In this document: piece by piece, positions 46,056 to 58,660 of the stretch
Position numbering within the stretch: position 1 is the stretch's first letter
How the letters are laid out: each line of letters begins with the position of its first letter
NCBI GenBank assembly: GCA_963971225.1
Contig: OZ020269.1
Span: 21,140,921-21,204,920 of the forward strand
DNA: 64,000 bases
Source: Melieria omissa
Lineage: Eukaryota > Arthropoda > Insecta > Diptera > Ulidiidae
Direction of reading: 5' to 3'
Translations under genes and position numbers: made by a program
Notes under the pieces: model-generated
Told to the model about the DNA's origin: nothing
Seen by the model: only the letters and a program-made list of their open reading frames with translations
Database searches by the model: none

Positions 46056-48395
46056 CTTCTACTCTTCAAAGAATTCGATGCATGGCATGCCATGGCCCAA
46101 GTGATGCCTTCAGGATGAGTACGCTACCGTTCCAGACACGTTTGCAAGACTTATTTGTTAATAAAAAATAGTAAAATTCCAGCATAGCACTGGAATTTAA
46201 ATGAAAGTTTATTAATATCCTACACAACTTTAATACGCCCCATGTAACTAGAAGTGTTGCACTTATCATAACACTTACAAAACTGCTTTACTCACAACAT
46301 TTGTATGAGTGTATAAGGATTCTTGTTAACAAGTTTTCCACACAAACCCAAACGTAATGTATACCTGCTACTAAATGGAAAACTACATTTCGAAAACTAT
46401 GTGCAAATTATACAACAATTTCCACATCGTCTGACTGGCGCCAACAACTTCCACTTCACATGTCTAACAGCACCTCTAACATGGTTTGCTAAGAGAAATG
46501 CTGCAGCGGCAACCAACGAATCACACTCGCTCCTTGCAAATGTGCATAAAATATAAATCGGTTGCGTGTTGATTATGGGGCAAAACATTTAGTGCTCGAG
46601 CTCGAATGCCTTTCGCCACTTTAACCCCAGTGCGGCGGCCAAAAACAGCACCGACAACGAAGCAACAGTCGACGTAATTACTTTTTCTCGGCAGCCGGCA
46701 AGCCAACAAGCGACAACTTAAATATTACTTTCTAATTAATTTCGTACAACGGCAACAGTCGGCAGGCAGCGCTCCGTGCAACACGCTCCGTGTGGCATGG
46801 CGTCCCCGATGGCGTTGCAAAATTTATTTATCAGCACTGTTACAGCTCATATATTTCATTGGATGCCAGCACTCACACCAACGCAAATGCGAGAATGCAT
46901 GTGTCTGAGTGTGTGAGTGTATGCAAGTGCACTATGCAGTGCGGTGTATTCACTTGACTCGTATTAATGCTGAAAATCCTCATCTGTCAAGCTTTTGCCA
47001 CTCGTTCGTGATTCTTGCCGCTCACTGCACCCTTCACGTATGTGTACAACTACAACTAGATATGCTTGTGTTGGTGATGCGCAAGTGTGTGCGATTGTGT
47101 GTAATCGCAGGGGATGTAACCCCATTCGCTCAGACAGGCAACATTCTGCGAGCATACCAACGAGTGCAGATGCACTGAAGCAGAGTGTACCGGATGCCGA
47201 GAGCGTTGCTGTTAGTGCTAAGCTCAGTGTAATGAAATAATGGCACAGTGTTGCCACAGACACAGACACAGCGGCACACTTGGTCCGTACATGGGGCACA
47301 CGCCAAACGAGACTAACACAGACACTGACACAGACACAGACCCAGACTAGTTAGCTCCAACCCAATCAAAGCCAACTTGCAGCGCTTAGACATGCGAATA
47401 TGTGCTCACTTCAGACATTCAACTATTCAAATTGAAACTTGTTCACCATCGCAAAAAAAAATAAAATAAATAAATTCAACAAAAAATTTGCAAAAGTCTA
47501 TTCTCGAAAAATAATTATGCTCTACTTGTGATAAAAAAATATAAAAATCCGCTTAGCTTGCATTTTCGCCTCTCAGCGTTCCTTTTCTGACCACTTTACA
47601 ATTGCAGTTTGCCTCGTTCTGGCCGCCACTCAGCCTTCTATTTGTTTCGCTGGGCTTTTCCTCAGCTATTAGAATTTGTGTGCGCTTTGTACTATTTGCA
47701 CTGCTTTGCCAGTTGTTCAACTTTGCGCATTCTCACTCATCCTTTCTCACGCCGTCTTTGCGTTTTGTTCAAATCACTCTACTTTCTTGACGCTTTTCAA
47801 CTTTTATTTTTTAGTTTATAGCAAAAGTTTGGTGTGGTTTTCCAACTTTTATTAAGATAATTGAAATAATGAGCTTTAAAGTTGCTACCAGCTATGCGAC
47901 AATAAAAACAACCACCAACAATTGCATTGAAATGCGTGTTAAATGTGTCATGTGCAGCGCGATTGCGGAAGTTGCAATCGTAGGCAGCTCATTAGTTGAA
48001 CGATGGAGAATTTTAACATGAAAACTACTCGTAAGTGAAGCTGGTGAAGACAGAAAGCAAGTATTTTCGAAGAATTTTAAAGCAGTCATGCACAATTTGT
48101 CATTAGACTAGAGAAAAGCGTCTACAATTGTAAAGTGAACGTTAAACCATTTCATCGAGCAACAATTTCGAGGTGCTACATTACTTCTTTCAAATGTTGA
48201 CGGCTAAAGTAAGTTTAATCTTTTGATATTCCTTGCAATTGTTTTATTATTGAAAAAAGCAACATTTACATATGTTTGCAAAGGCATTAAAAAGACTCAG
48301 GAACTTACAAACGTATATTGAAAATTCCGATAGCTTTTAAAACTACTGAACTACTGAAAGCGTAATGTCCACGGGAGACACAAGATTCAGGCCAT
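46056..48395. other. Non-coding stretch
   Basis: No gene supported. 46.6-47.4 kb is GC-richer, with CA/GT and GACACA repeats (47317-47342). Open frames overlap on both strands without recognisable domains. Confidence 0.4.
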
Positions 48396-48398
48396 TCG

Positions 48399-48590
48399 AT
48401 GGTATGCAGAGATGAAATACTTGAATGGATATTTGATGTCAAATTTAATAAGAACGTCAACATTTCTGAAAGGGTCAAAAAGTCAACTAGAGCAGTAGTC
48501 AGCAGGCCGTACACAGCAGTAGTGGTTCCGATTCTCCTTCACGGGATCGTGGTGAACATCGTTAGCACAAAAATACTTTGGCAAAATTAG
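48399..48590 (+). mobile_element. Non-LTR reverse transcriptase thumb fragment
   Basis: The frame contains W-I-F-D-V-K-F-N-K-N-V-N-I-S-E-R-V-K-K followed by Y-T-A-V-V-V-P-I-L-L-H-G-I-V-V. This matches the end of the LINE reverse transcriptase domain (LG..LD..L.F..H...V.K.. then LYTA.VRPILLYG..VW). It is short, with no catalytic FADD box, so it is a fossil. It probably belongs to the same decayed element as the Cys/His tail at 49.3 kb. Confidence 0.6.
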
Positions 48591-48829
48591 GAGATTTCCT
48601 CGATACCGACCACTCTTACTCAAGCACTTTCCACACTTCTTACTGGATTCTGTTGGACCTTCTTACCAAACAGTGCGCCAAATGGGCTTTTGTTCGGTTA
48701 AATGCCATCAAGGGAGTCTAAGATTGGCATGGGCCACTTTAAGATCATTGAGCGTGACATCAAAACCCCTTTGCACATGAATTAAGTCGTTTTCACTGCC
48801 CTTGCGAAACATCGGTTTTTCAGAGAAAT
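48591..48829 (+). mobile_element. Unassigned interior of the LINE relic
   Basis: Lies between the thumb fragment and the internal tandem repeats, in the place where an RNase H or linker region would be. Frames are broken and no motif can be named. Confidence 0.3.
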
Positions 48830-49310
48830 CCTCAGCATGGAGAGAACTGGCTACATGGCCAGCCATCGGTTCCCAATGCATTATAGATCTTCACCGAGAC
48901 TCGAAACTGGAAAACAGGGTCGGCTAGCAATCGGTGTGCAATGAATATGAGATCTTTAACGACAGTTCAGAACTGGGAAACAGTGTCGACTGGTCCCCAA
49001 TAGACTAGAGATCTACTAGGAAACAAAGAAAGATCCAAATAAATTAGAGATCTTCAATTGGGAAACAGAGTCAGGTGGCAATCGGTGTCCAATGCATTTG
49101 GGATCTTCAACGACGGTTCGAGACTGGGAAAAGTGTCGGCTGGCAATCGGTCCCCAATACATTAGAGATCTACTAGGAAACAAAGACAGATCCAAATGCA
49201 TTAGAGATCTTCAATTGGGTAACGACCCTGTGGCAATTAGCCGTCAATGCATTAGAGATCTTTAACTGAAAAATAGGGTAAGCTGGCAATCATGTGTTAG
49301 GGATCTTCAC
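48830..49310 (+). repeat. Tandem repeat of about 145 bp inside the LINE relic
   Basis: Recurrent blocks: GGCAATCGGTGTCCAATGC, AGAGATCTTCAA, TCGAGACTGGGAAA, AGAGATCTACTAGGAAACAA, AGATCCAAAT. Full-unit starts lie near 48926 and 49070, with partial units before (about 48845) and after (about 49215). GAGATCT recurs in each half unit, suggesting a smaller ancestral half-repeat. Confidence 0.75.
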
Positions 49311-49430
49311 GTTAGAGATCCTCGAAACGTTGGGCACCTGCTGTACCAATGTGCAGCACTGGCCCTGAGAAGAAGACGTCTTCTTGAAGCCGCTTTTTTG
49401 CTGGACCTTTTCAACCTATGAACTTGCAAA
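49311..49430 (+). mobile_element. Cys/His tail of the same LINE relic
   Basis: In frame, H-L-L-Y-Q-C-A-A-L-A-L-R-R-R-R-L-L-E precedes a stop near 49422. This is the HLLxxCPALAxxRxRLL pattern that ends many insect LINE ORF2s; the usual first Cys position here is Tyr. An AT-rich 3' UTR-like stretch follows. Confidence 0.55.
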
Positions 49431-50570
49431 TACTGTTCCCAAATTTTTTAACATAATTTCCATAAAAATCAATCAATCAAGTACAATTAAAGTAAAAAAT
49501 TCCTAACACACAACACCATTTTTCATGAGCCTGAATACCAAAATAAAACCTATTTTATCACCTCCAAATATTGACACAAACTCAAACATTTAGTAAGCAT
49601 TCACACCTTCCAGCAGTTAGATTCGTTTATATATGAAATCAATCTGCAGCTGAATTTCGGCGCTATTCGCCTTCTCTTTCTGTCTCTTTCTGTTGCAAGC
49701 AGCATTTTCACATTTAAAATAAATTAAATTTGCATAGCAACGCTGGCAATGCTCTATTGAACTGACAGACAGACAAACAAACAGACAGACCGACAGCCAG
49801 TCGGCACTCGTTTCCGCATTGCAATGTCGAAACTGTTGCATCTGTTTCGAGTTTTTGGAAAATTGTCAGTAAAACTTTCGACAGCCGGTGTGCCGAATAT
49901 GTATGAAACAAATGTTGCACAATACAGCAAAACAATAACAACAAAAATAACAACAAAAGCAGCAATAAAAGCAATAAGCAAATTGGCAAAAACGAGCAGA
50001 AAAGTTGCGCTCGCAAAATTGTTGGACAACAATTTTTTCTAGTTTGTTAGATTTTATTTGTAGTTGTTGTTGTTAAAATTTTTGAAATTTTCTAAATATA
50101 AACGAGCTGTTTATGCTGTTGACAGTTTGCTGGAAAATGGGAAAATTAGCGCTTTTCATGTTCCTTCTAGTTGTTGTTAGTATTGTTTATTGCCGTACAA
50201 ACTATTGGTTGCTGCGACAGTTTTTTTCTTTTTTATTATTTATATGTTTTGCATACTTGCTGGCGTCAACTTTTCTCATTATTATGTAATGAGAAAGTGT
50301 AATTGAGTTTTAGTTCGAGTGCAAGCGAACAAATAAATTTCGTGTTTCTGCTGCAAGGAAAAGTAATTAAAAAGTAGCGCGGAAAATATTGAGAACAAAG
50401 AGTGAAAAGTTAGAAAGTTGAGTTGTTTGTAAATACGGTGCACTTGCATGGCATTGTTTTGGGCGTTCAGTAATATTGGAGATGCAAATAATTAAATTTA
50501 TTAGTTTTCCAATGCATGAGATTAGTAATTTTTATTTCGCATTTAGTGTCATCAGTTTGCGATACATGGC
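49431..50570. other. Non-coding stretch
   Basis: No gene supported. GACA repeats near 49765-49795 and CAA/AAC repeats near 49930-49960. Confidence 0.45.
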
Positions 50571-50574
50571 GTAA

Positions 50575-51410
50575 GAAAGATAAGATTTCATACTAAGAAA
50601 ACTTCTCTGACAGTTTCATGTTTGCTTGATTCGGTTTTGTTTGAGCGCTTATCAAAGATACCTACGATACTATTAGAAAGATGCCATTTCATACTAAGAA
50701 AATTTCTCATACAGTTTTAAGATTGCTTAACTCATTCAATTTTGCTTGCGCGCTCATCAAAGATGGACACATATGATGATATAAGAAATATACGATTTCA
50801 AAGTAAAAAAAAAATTTAGCAGGTTTTTAACGCTTAACCCTTATTCTCATACCCGGGTACCCGGGTGCCCACTGCGATGTATTTTCGTAAAAAAAAACTG
50901 ACAAATAATGAAAATTTTTTTTTTACCTTCCGGATCCTCGTTATTTAGGTGAAAAGCGAACAAATCATATCAAAATTTTATAAACACTTTTTAATTAACA
51001 AAATATTGAAAACTTAAAAATTTCATGAAATGGGTACCCGGGTACCCCGGGTGCCAAACGACGTTAGTAAGTTTGGGTATGAGAATAAGGGTTAACTCAG
51101 TTTTGTTTGAGCACTCATCAACGACAATTGCATTAGAAAGATAAGATCTCGTACTAAGAAAACTTCTCAGTGACTTTAACGATTGCTTGACTCAGTTTTA
51201 TGTGAGCGGTCATCAAAGATGGAAACATCCGATGTCATTAGAAGGATACAATTTCATACTAAAAAAACTTTCTCGGAGAGTTTTAAGACTCAATCAGTTT
51301 TGTGTGAGCGCTCATCAGAGATGGACCTACGATGACATTAGAAAGATGAGATGTCATAAATAAAAAACTTCTCATACAGTTTTATGTATGCTTGACTCAG
51401 TTTTGTGTGA
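50575..51410 (+). repeat. Mariner-linked tandem array C, interrupted by a MITE
   Basis: Units of about 100 bp with the same blocks as the 31.4-kb array (ATAAGATTTCATACTAAGAA, CTTCTC..ACAGTTTTA, GATTGCTTGACTCAGTTTTG, GAGCGCTCATCAAAGAT, GACATTAGAAAGAT). Starts lie near 50578, 50681 and 50785, then the 50838-51091 insertion, then starts near 51139, 51239 and 51340. Confidence 0.85.
50838..51091. mobile_element. piggyBac-like TTAA MITE, 254 bp
   Basis: Perfect 17-bp inverted ends CCCTTATTCTCATACCC (50838-50854, complement at 51075-51091) are flanked by TTAA at 50834-50837 and 51092-51095. TTAA duplication and CCC ends are piggyBac-superfamily hallmarks. Removing it restores GCTTAACTCAGTTTTG, the expected array unit. 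Subterminal GGGTACCCGGG palindromes lie inside both ends. No transposase frame, so non-autonomous. Perfect ends suggest a relatively recent insertion compared with the decayed array around it. Confidence 0.88.
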
Positions 51411-52340
51411 GCTAGTGTCGATTTCGTTGCGGTATTTTTGATGTGAATGATGAACTAAGCGCTCGAAGACCAACTGTCAAAAGTGTGAATAAAATCATGA
51501 AAAGCGTCGAGTCCCATTGCCTTAGAAGCATTTTTTCGAATGCTTAAGAGCTAAATATTTCTCAAGAAAGCGTTTGAAACCACTTGAATTAGGCTAAATA
51601 TAAAAAGAAAGCTGTTGTATGGGTGACAAACGAGTTAAAACAAAACATTCTTATAGACCGAATTTCGATCTGCAAACCGGTGCTGCATTACAATAAAATC
51701 GAATCTTTTGTGAAGCGAATAGCGACTGGTGATGAAAAGTAAATAATTTACAACAACGTCAAGTAAAAACGGTAGTGACCAAATCACGATGAGTCTAGGC
51801 AGTGATGAGGCAGCCGGTGGCCAAGCAAGGATTGACGGCCAGGAAGGTTTAGCTGTTTGTTTGATGATGTGGTGAGGGTATCATCTACTATGGACTCATC
51901 TCTCTAACGCCAAACTCTTAATTTCAACCTGTGCTGTCAACAATTGGACCGTCTAAAGGAAGAAGTCAGCTAGAAGCGTCCAACTTTGGCCAATAGAAGA
52001 ATAATTGAGTTCCATAAGTACAACGCAAGGCCACATAAATCGATAATGACTCGCCAGAAGCTCTGGCAGATTGGTTGTTAGGTCTTATGGACCTGACTCC
52101 AAGTGATCATCACCTATTCCTGTCTATGGCAAAGGATTTTGCTGGTGGAAAGAGAAGTTTAAGAGAGCAAATGTCATAGTTTTTTCCGATAGGGATGAAA
52201 GTTTCTAACTCTCCCAGAAAAAAGCCTTCAAGCAAAGCCTTTTCACCTCTTGTTATACAAAACTGCTATGGCGAGATTCATTACACATTGAATATTGAAA
52301 AAATTGTTGAAAATTTGCATCAAAGCCTAAGCAAATATGA
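51411..52340 (+). mobile_element. Mariner-family transposase relic C
   Basis: Broken-frame reading gives F-D-V-N-D-E near 51440, the N-terminal helix-turn-helix region, then A-T-G-D-E-K followed by a stop where Trp is expected (51722-51742), then CQQLDRLKEE-like sequence near 51940, K-R-P-T-L-A-N-R-R near 51975, F-H-K-Y-N-A-R-P-H near 52010-52036 (second catalytic Asp changed to Tyr), and DLTPSDHH-like sequence near 52090. Many stops and frameshifts. Same lineage as relics A and B; different from the 14.5-kb copy. Confidence 0.75.
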
Positions 52341-54425
52341 GCACTGCCTTTGAATAACTGATTAGGCATTTAAATATTAACAATAAAATAACTTATGGTC
52401 TCTTGCTTTATGCTCGAACGCTTCTCCAAACACACACTAACACACACAATGCCTAAGTACACACTTTGGTGCATGCGACCAACCCATTCTCACACTGATA
52501 GAGCCATAACTTCGGTGCACATAAGAGCACACATACATACATATGTCCTAGACCACGCCCCATAATAAAATTTGGTACAATTTGCTAAAATATCTGCACC
52601 TAACACGAGCCAAAACCACACACACACACATTCCAATGACAAGTACGCAAAATTACACAGCTGAATGCATTAACCGTAATTCTGTTATGCTTTCATGCCA
52701 AATGTAATAAGCAATAAAATGAATACGAAATTATAGAAACGTGCACAGAGCGAATGTGCTGTGGATTATGAATATATTTAAATGCGAATGCGATTTGCGT
52801 GGACGCCCGAATGTATGCTACATTAGCAACACATATGCATAATCTATAATACATTTGCTTTATTATATTATTTGAATCAACAAACATACGCACACACTCT
52901 CTCTTGTTCTCGTGTAAGTAGCTATAGCCTACCATTAGGCGCATTGACATAAACGCCCAACATTCGCTACCGTTACAGCTGCTTCTATTTATTGCACTGA
53001 TTTTGCATTTCAAGCAACAATTCATACGCACAACAATGAATTCAATTGTATTTGTTGCATTTGGCTGCACTGCCGAAATTGCATACAGATTAGACTGCGT
53101 GCACGTACACCGAACGCAAAATCACTGAACGCATATTAGTGCAGCATAATTCAAATATACACAAGTGAGCTTTGTATGTGTGTGTGAGAATATGTTTTGG
53201 GGCAAATTCCATTGCAAATTTCCCATTTGCTTAAAACGCCATAAAACTCAACAAAAGCTGTTCGCTTTTAAAGTCTCAACGTTTATGGATTTGATGGCAA
53301 AACGAAATTGCACGCTTCGCTTGTTGGCAGTCGAGTGAGAATTTACGCAATACACAATTAACAGGACAATCAAAACGCCCACGTATAATGGGCGCACAAT
53401 AAACGACGCCAACAAGGAAATGGCCGCCGCAACATAAATGTACACAATGCGACTTTGATTGCGAGGCCGGCAGTCGATTTTACTGAGTTGGCGCTTGTGT
53501 GTGTTTGTGTGAGTGTTTGTGTGTTTCACTGAGTTGCATACCGTAGGCGGCTGCTAAATAGCAAGAAATTGTTGTTGTATGAGTACTTAATGGTTGGCTG
53601 TTGAATTGGCCAGTTTGGCCGCTCATTAACATTTATTGCGGAATTTTTGATTTTCCACACGGCCAAGTTTTACGATTTAATACCGGCCAGAGGAAGTACT
53701 CGGCGCTGCTTGGGAGGAAGTTCACCTTTAGGTGTGTTATGAAAGTGAAATTCAACAATTAATTCATTTATATTTATTGCAGCTGTGATTCAGTGGAAAT
53801 TAAAGCAGCGGTTTGACTCAACATGAAACCTTAAAGAATGGATTTATTGAGCTTCTAGTATCGTATGATAAAAAGTTATTGATGTGTAGGTGTGAACGTG
53901 TATCTACTTTGAGAAATTTGGTAGAAGTGGCATAGAAGCTGCTGAGATCGAACACGGTCAGACTTTAATCAGGACCATTGGTACCAGATATATATGTGAT
54001 TCCTGCCAACAACTGTTACTTGGGCTGAATAGGAGATTTAATGCTCAAAACTTCACAAGGCACCTTTCATCCTCGTCCTATGGTACATAATCTTGGACGT
54101 TGTTGGCCTTTGCTGAAAGTGCTTTGAAGTCGTTCTAGGAACAGATACTCTGCAAGTTTTAAGGCCTTCTTCTTGTGGGAGATGAGCACCGAATTCGATG
54201 GAACAGCGAGCTGTATGAACCTAACGGAGACATAAACAAAGTTAAACTCTTAAAAAACGCGGTTGTGCTGGCTACGCCATGGTATCTGTTTGTCTGAAGT
54301 TGCTCCAGCAAGACGGGTCTAAAAAAAGGTATCTTCAAATAGACAAATCCGTGTTGGAAGGATCACATTTGCGTCTCGCAGAACTCAGGATTTTCAACTG
54401 GCTCCAGCAAGCACAAATAATTTGA
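52341..54425. other. Non-coding stretch
   Basis: No gene supported. CA tracts near 52430-52450 and 52617-52630. 53.9-54.4 kb has balanced composition and may be a decayed transposon, but no motif could be named. Confidence 0.4.
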
Positions 54426-54428
54426 AGG

Positions 54429-55195
54429 TTAAAATAAAATAAAATAAAATAAAATAAAATAAAATAAAATAAAATAAAATAAAATAAAATAAAATAAAAC
54501 AAAACAAAATAAAATAAAATAAAATAAAATAAAATAAAATTAAAATAAAATAAAATAAAATAAAATAAAATAAAATAAAATAAAATAAAATAAAATAAAA
54601 TAAAATAAATTAAAATAAAATAAAATAAAATAAAATAAAATAAAATAAAATAAAATAAAATAAAATAAAATAAAATAAAATAAAATAAAATAAAATAAAA
54701 TAAAATAAAATAAAATAAAATAAAATAAAATAAAATAAATTAAAATAAAATAAAATAAAATAAAATTAAATAAAATAAAATAAAATAAAATAAAATAAAA
54801 TAAAATAAAATAAAATAAAATAAAATAAAATAAAATAAAATAAATTAAAATAAAATAAAATAAAATAAAATAAAATAAAATAAAATAAAATAAAATAAAA
54901 TAAAATAAAATAAAATAAAATAAAATGAAATAAAATAAAATAAAATAAAATAAAATAAAATAAAATAAAATAAAATAAAAGAAAATAAAATAAAATAAAA
55001 TAAAATAAAATAAAATAAAATAAAATAAAATAAAATAAAATAAAATAAAATAAAATAAAATAAAATAAAATAATAAAATAAAGTAAAGTAAAATAAATTC
55101 AAATAAAAAAAAAAAATAAAATAAAATAAAATAAAATAAAATTAAAATAAAATTAAATTAAATTAAATTAAAAAAAATAAAATAAAAATAAAAAT
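54429..55195. repeat. (AAAAT)n pentanucleotide array, about 0.77 kb
   Basis: Pentamer array with sparse single-base variants and a few unit-length slips (for example TAAAT-TAAAA joints), degrading at the right end into AAATT and AAAATA forms. The minus-strand Phe/Ile/Leu/Tyr open frames are repeat artefacts. Confidence 0.95.
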
Positions 55196-56700
55196 AAATG
55201 TAACAAAGTTACTCAAAAGAAACTACTTGGCTTAGTTTTCTGTGCGGTTGAAAAAACCCAAAAGACGAATGGTTGGGTTCAGAACATTTCTGATTCTAAT
55301 ACTTAAAAAAAAATAATAATAATTTAAATAGTTCACGACTAGGTTATTAATTGTTGTATCACTGGTAAATAATTGTGTGTATCTATAGTATTTTTTTTTC
55401 TCAGAATTTCGAACTTCTTTCTTGCACTTTATGGTAAATTTTTATATGTATATCCTTCTAGTTATTCTCTTTTGATATTAAAAGTACCCGAGATCCCACA
55501 ATTTGTCTCCTTTCAATTAAACGTTCCCCAAAACTGCAAATCCACTGCAACAATTTGCATTTCATTGCAACGAAGCACATGCCATACATATTATTTTTTG
55601 AGAAATTTCAACTTAAACGACAATAAGATTTACTCTCAGTGGCAGTAATTAAGTACTTAAACGGCTGAAAAATTACAGCTTCTTTTCTCAACAATCACAT
55701 TGTGCCAACAACAATTCAACATATTTGAAATATTTACAACACAGCTGCCAACGCCTGTTGGCCAGTAGCTCTTTGCCATATTTACTGGCCACATTGTCGA
55801 GCCACTTGCCGTAGCCTGCATTCAAATCTCGACTCGATTTAAATTCTGTGCACCGCTCCACAAATCGTTATTAAAGGAAAATTGCTAAATTTCGGAAATA
55901 ATTTTCTCGTTTATTATTTCATGCAACACAAATCTCATCCTCCTATACGAGCAGATGTAAATGCAAGAATTATGCACACACACACAAATTTCAGATTTTT
56001 GCCACACCTCTGGAAGCTCTAAAAGTGCACTAGGTAGCAGAAGAGTCAATGTGGCGGCTTGTTCAATTCAAGTGAAACAGCGAATGCGAGAGTGAGAGCG
56101 CCTATAGTCTTGCTTGTTCAGCGCAAGTTGCAGCTCATTTGAATCTGACTCGACAACTCGGCTCGACTAAGCAGCGCTGCCAGAAATGTTGCTTTTATTT
56201 TTCGGGCGTGCCAACAGCCTTGAACACTTTAAATAATTAATTTTGTGCACAGAGACACACACACACACACACATACATACGAAGACTGAGACATGCACGT
56301 TAGGGCACCAAAATGTGCCATACAGCCAGACAGGCGAGCAGTGCAGCAAAACGAAGCTGGCACAAAGCTTTCTCTGTTTGCATTCTGGTTCAGTCGACAG
56401 CCGACACAGTGTATAAATTTTCTATGAGTTTTAAAAGCAAATAAATTGTTCATAGAACGTTGTAAATAATGCTAGAAGACAGTTGAAAATTTTAGCAGCG
56501 CAAGTTCCAAATTAAAGAAGTGGAAATAGATATTAAAGCCACAAATTAGAAGAGCAGAGAACAGACGAAATCTGGTGCCAAGTAAATGTGGAGTATTAAA
56601 ATAAAGCAATTAAGATGAGCTGAATTATTAAAAGGATAACAATTAAGTGTTGAATGGCTTAAAAAAGTAAAAAAAAATGTCTTTACATTCTAATGCGTTG
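55196..56700. other. Non-coding stretch
   Basis: No gene supported. AC run at 56254-56273. Confidence 0.45.
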
Positions 56701-56713
56701 AGTAGAAAAGTAG

Positions 56714-56917
56714 ATTGGGAGTGGCTGCACCTGGGCTGAGTCCACATGGGTCATGAAGGCCAATTGCGCTTATGCAATCAGTCAAGCTTGACTCTGGTCA
56801 CTCATTAAACCACTTTGAGCTTCTAAAGGACAATAAATATAGAATTTGGGTGTAAAAAACATGTAGGAGTTGCTGTCCAAAGGCTGAGTTCACTTAGGTC
56901 ACAGAAGCTCATTGTGA
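56714..56917 (+). repeat. Direct repeat pair preceding the inverted dispersed repeat
   Basis: Blocks near 56720-56767 and 56868-56917 share the order GGCTGAGTYCAC, GGTCA, GAAG.YCAATTG or a close variant. Likely two fragments of one interspersed family of unknown class. Confidence 0.45.
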
Positions 56918-56959
56918 GACCACCAAAACTGTGAATCTTCGTTTTGATTGTGAAAGAAC

Positions 56960-57223
56960 AATTTGCCCTGATGAGTCTTTCTTCTTCTAGATAACGCAGA
57001 ACAAGTTCATAGAAGGTGAAGCGCACTTCCTTCCTTTTCTTTGTCTATACAACTTCGACAAAAGTTATTCGAAAGCAAACCAAACATCTTCACAACACTT
57101 CAATGCAACACTGGTTCTTCCTTTGGCATATTTTAGGTAAGAAAAGTTCTCTAGAACGACGAAAGTTGAAGGTTGCTGTGTTGAGTTCAGCCCATCTTGG
57201 GTTGGTTCCTTGTATAGAATTTG
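56960..57223 (+). repeat. Dispersed repeat, left arm of an inverted pair
   Basis: Aligns over most of its length with the reverse complement of 61069-61333: TGATGAGTCTTYCTTCTT, ATAGAAGGTGAAGYGCAC, TTATTCGAAAGCAA, AAGAAAAGTTCTCTAGAACG, CAGCCCATCTTGGGTTGGTT. Substitutions and small indels separate the arms, so they look like two insertions of one element in opposite orientation. Class unknown. Confidence 0.75.
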
Positions 57224-58212
57224 TGTAAGTATAGTAAGTGCTTATAGATTTAAAAAGGATATCGAGAGTTTATATGTTTAGACGTAACTGTTCGAGCGAA
57301 GGGAGAGTCAACAGGGAGAAGAAGAAGAAGGAAAAGGCAGCAAGAGAAGGAAAAGTGTTGAAGAAGAAAACCGATTAGATGCAGATCGAAGGTAACCGAA
57401 ACAAATACAAACAAAAATCAATGCAAAAACTATTTTAAAAAAATTAAAAAAAAGGTTATAAAAGAAGGATATGATAAGTGTAAGGCGCCTAAAATTATGC
57501 TAACTATACCCAACTTTCAGCAGCGTTTATAATTTCTCACAAATTTCAATACATCATTAATTCAAAAAATGTATAAATGTTATCTTCATTTACAATACTT
57601 CATAAAGTTTCATTTAAATACTCGTACATTTTCTCTAATCAGTCTACAATTGTGCAATTTTTCTGCTCTCAACAGAACCATAAAAATTCCTGCCCCATGC
57701 CAAAATCCCCTTTAGATTGGTGAAGCCTTCATTGCTGCAGTGGTTAAATTTGCTCACTTTATGCTCGAATGTGGTATTAACGAATTTATTGGCATAATAA
57801 ATTGAACCATAAATCTTATTTTCAGCATAAATGTCAACAATAAAAGCAACAACAACAACAACAATCAGTATCACAGTAACAATAAAAACATAACACACTG
57901 CCATGTGAACACAATACAACGCAACGATGCCCAACGTTATTCAGCATGGAGCAAAAACAACAATAAAGTCGATAGCAACTCAGGCCACAATCATTGTACG
58001 CGCGTGTGTTGTATAGGTAGGTACGAGTATATGTATAAATGAGTATTTATGTGTATAAGTTGTATGAGGTTGGGCGCAATCAGGTGCGTTACTTGAAGGC
58101 AATGGTAGGAAATTTTGAATTTTCTGAATGAAAAACATTCAACAAATTGCTTAGGTTAAAAATTCCATGCAAGCAAAAACTCTCTGTTCATGGCAACACC
58201 ATCTCAGCTATT

Positions 58213-58254
58213 TAACCCTTTCCGATATATTGGACATTGTTACTGAAAGGGTTA
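58213..58254. repeat. Short perfect-arm palindrome
   Basis: Ten-base arms TAACCCTTTC (58213-58222) and GAAAGGGTTA (58245-58254) around a 22-base loop. Could be a very short MITE remnant or a chance hairpin. There is no terminator context in this eukaryotic sequence. Confidence 0.4.
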
Positions 58255-58660
58255 TACAAATAAAATTTCTCCCCCATGACTTTTTCAAGACTTGCCAAGA
58301 CTTGAACTTATTCAAAAATATTTTTCAACAAGGTTTCAGCTTTCAGCATAATTTAGTAACCAAACCGAAGCTGAACGTTTCCCCCTGAAATTAGCATAGC
58401 AATATGACTCAATTTTATTATAAACTAAATTATGAAAAAAAAAATTATTTGTTGACTGAATTGACGCTTGAGTCCACTGCACTTGAACTAACAATGCAAA
58501 GCATTTCTGTGGCCTGATGCGCCTCGCACTGCGGCCATGTCGACACGCACCTGACTCTCGTGCGTCTCTACATAACTAGTTGCACTCGTTGTTGTTGGAG
58601 TTATTGAATTTGGTGTATGGTGCGACTCACGCCCGCACCGAATCGAATCGAGTCACAGCT

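Noticed and set aside
57115..57145. TTTTAG|GTAAGA junction resembling a recursive splice site on the plus strand
   Set aside because: It lies inside the dispersed inverted repeat, and the partner copy at 61 kb lacks the AG|GT junction. No open exon follows.
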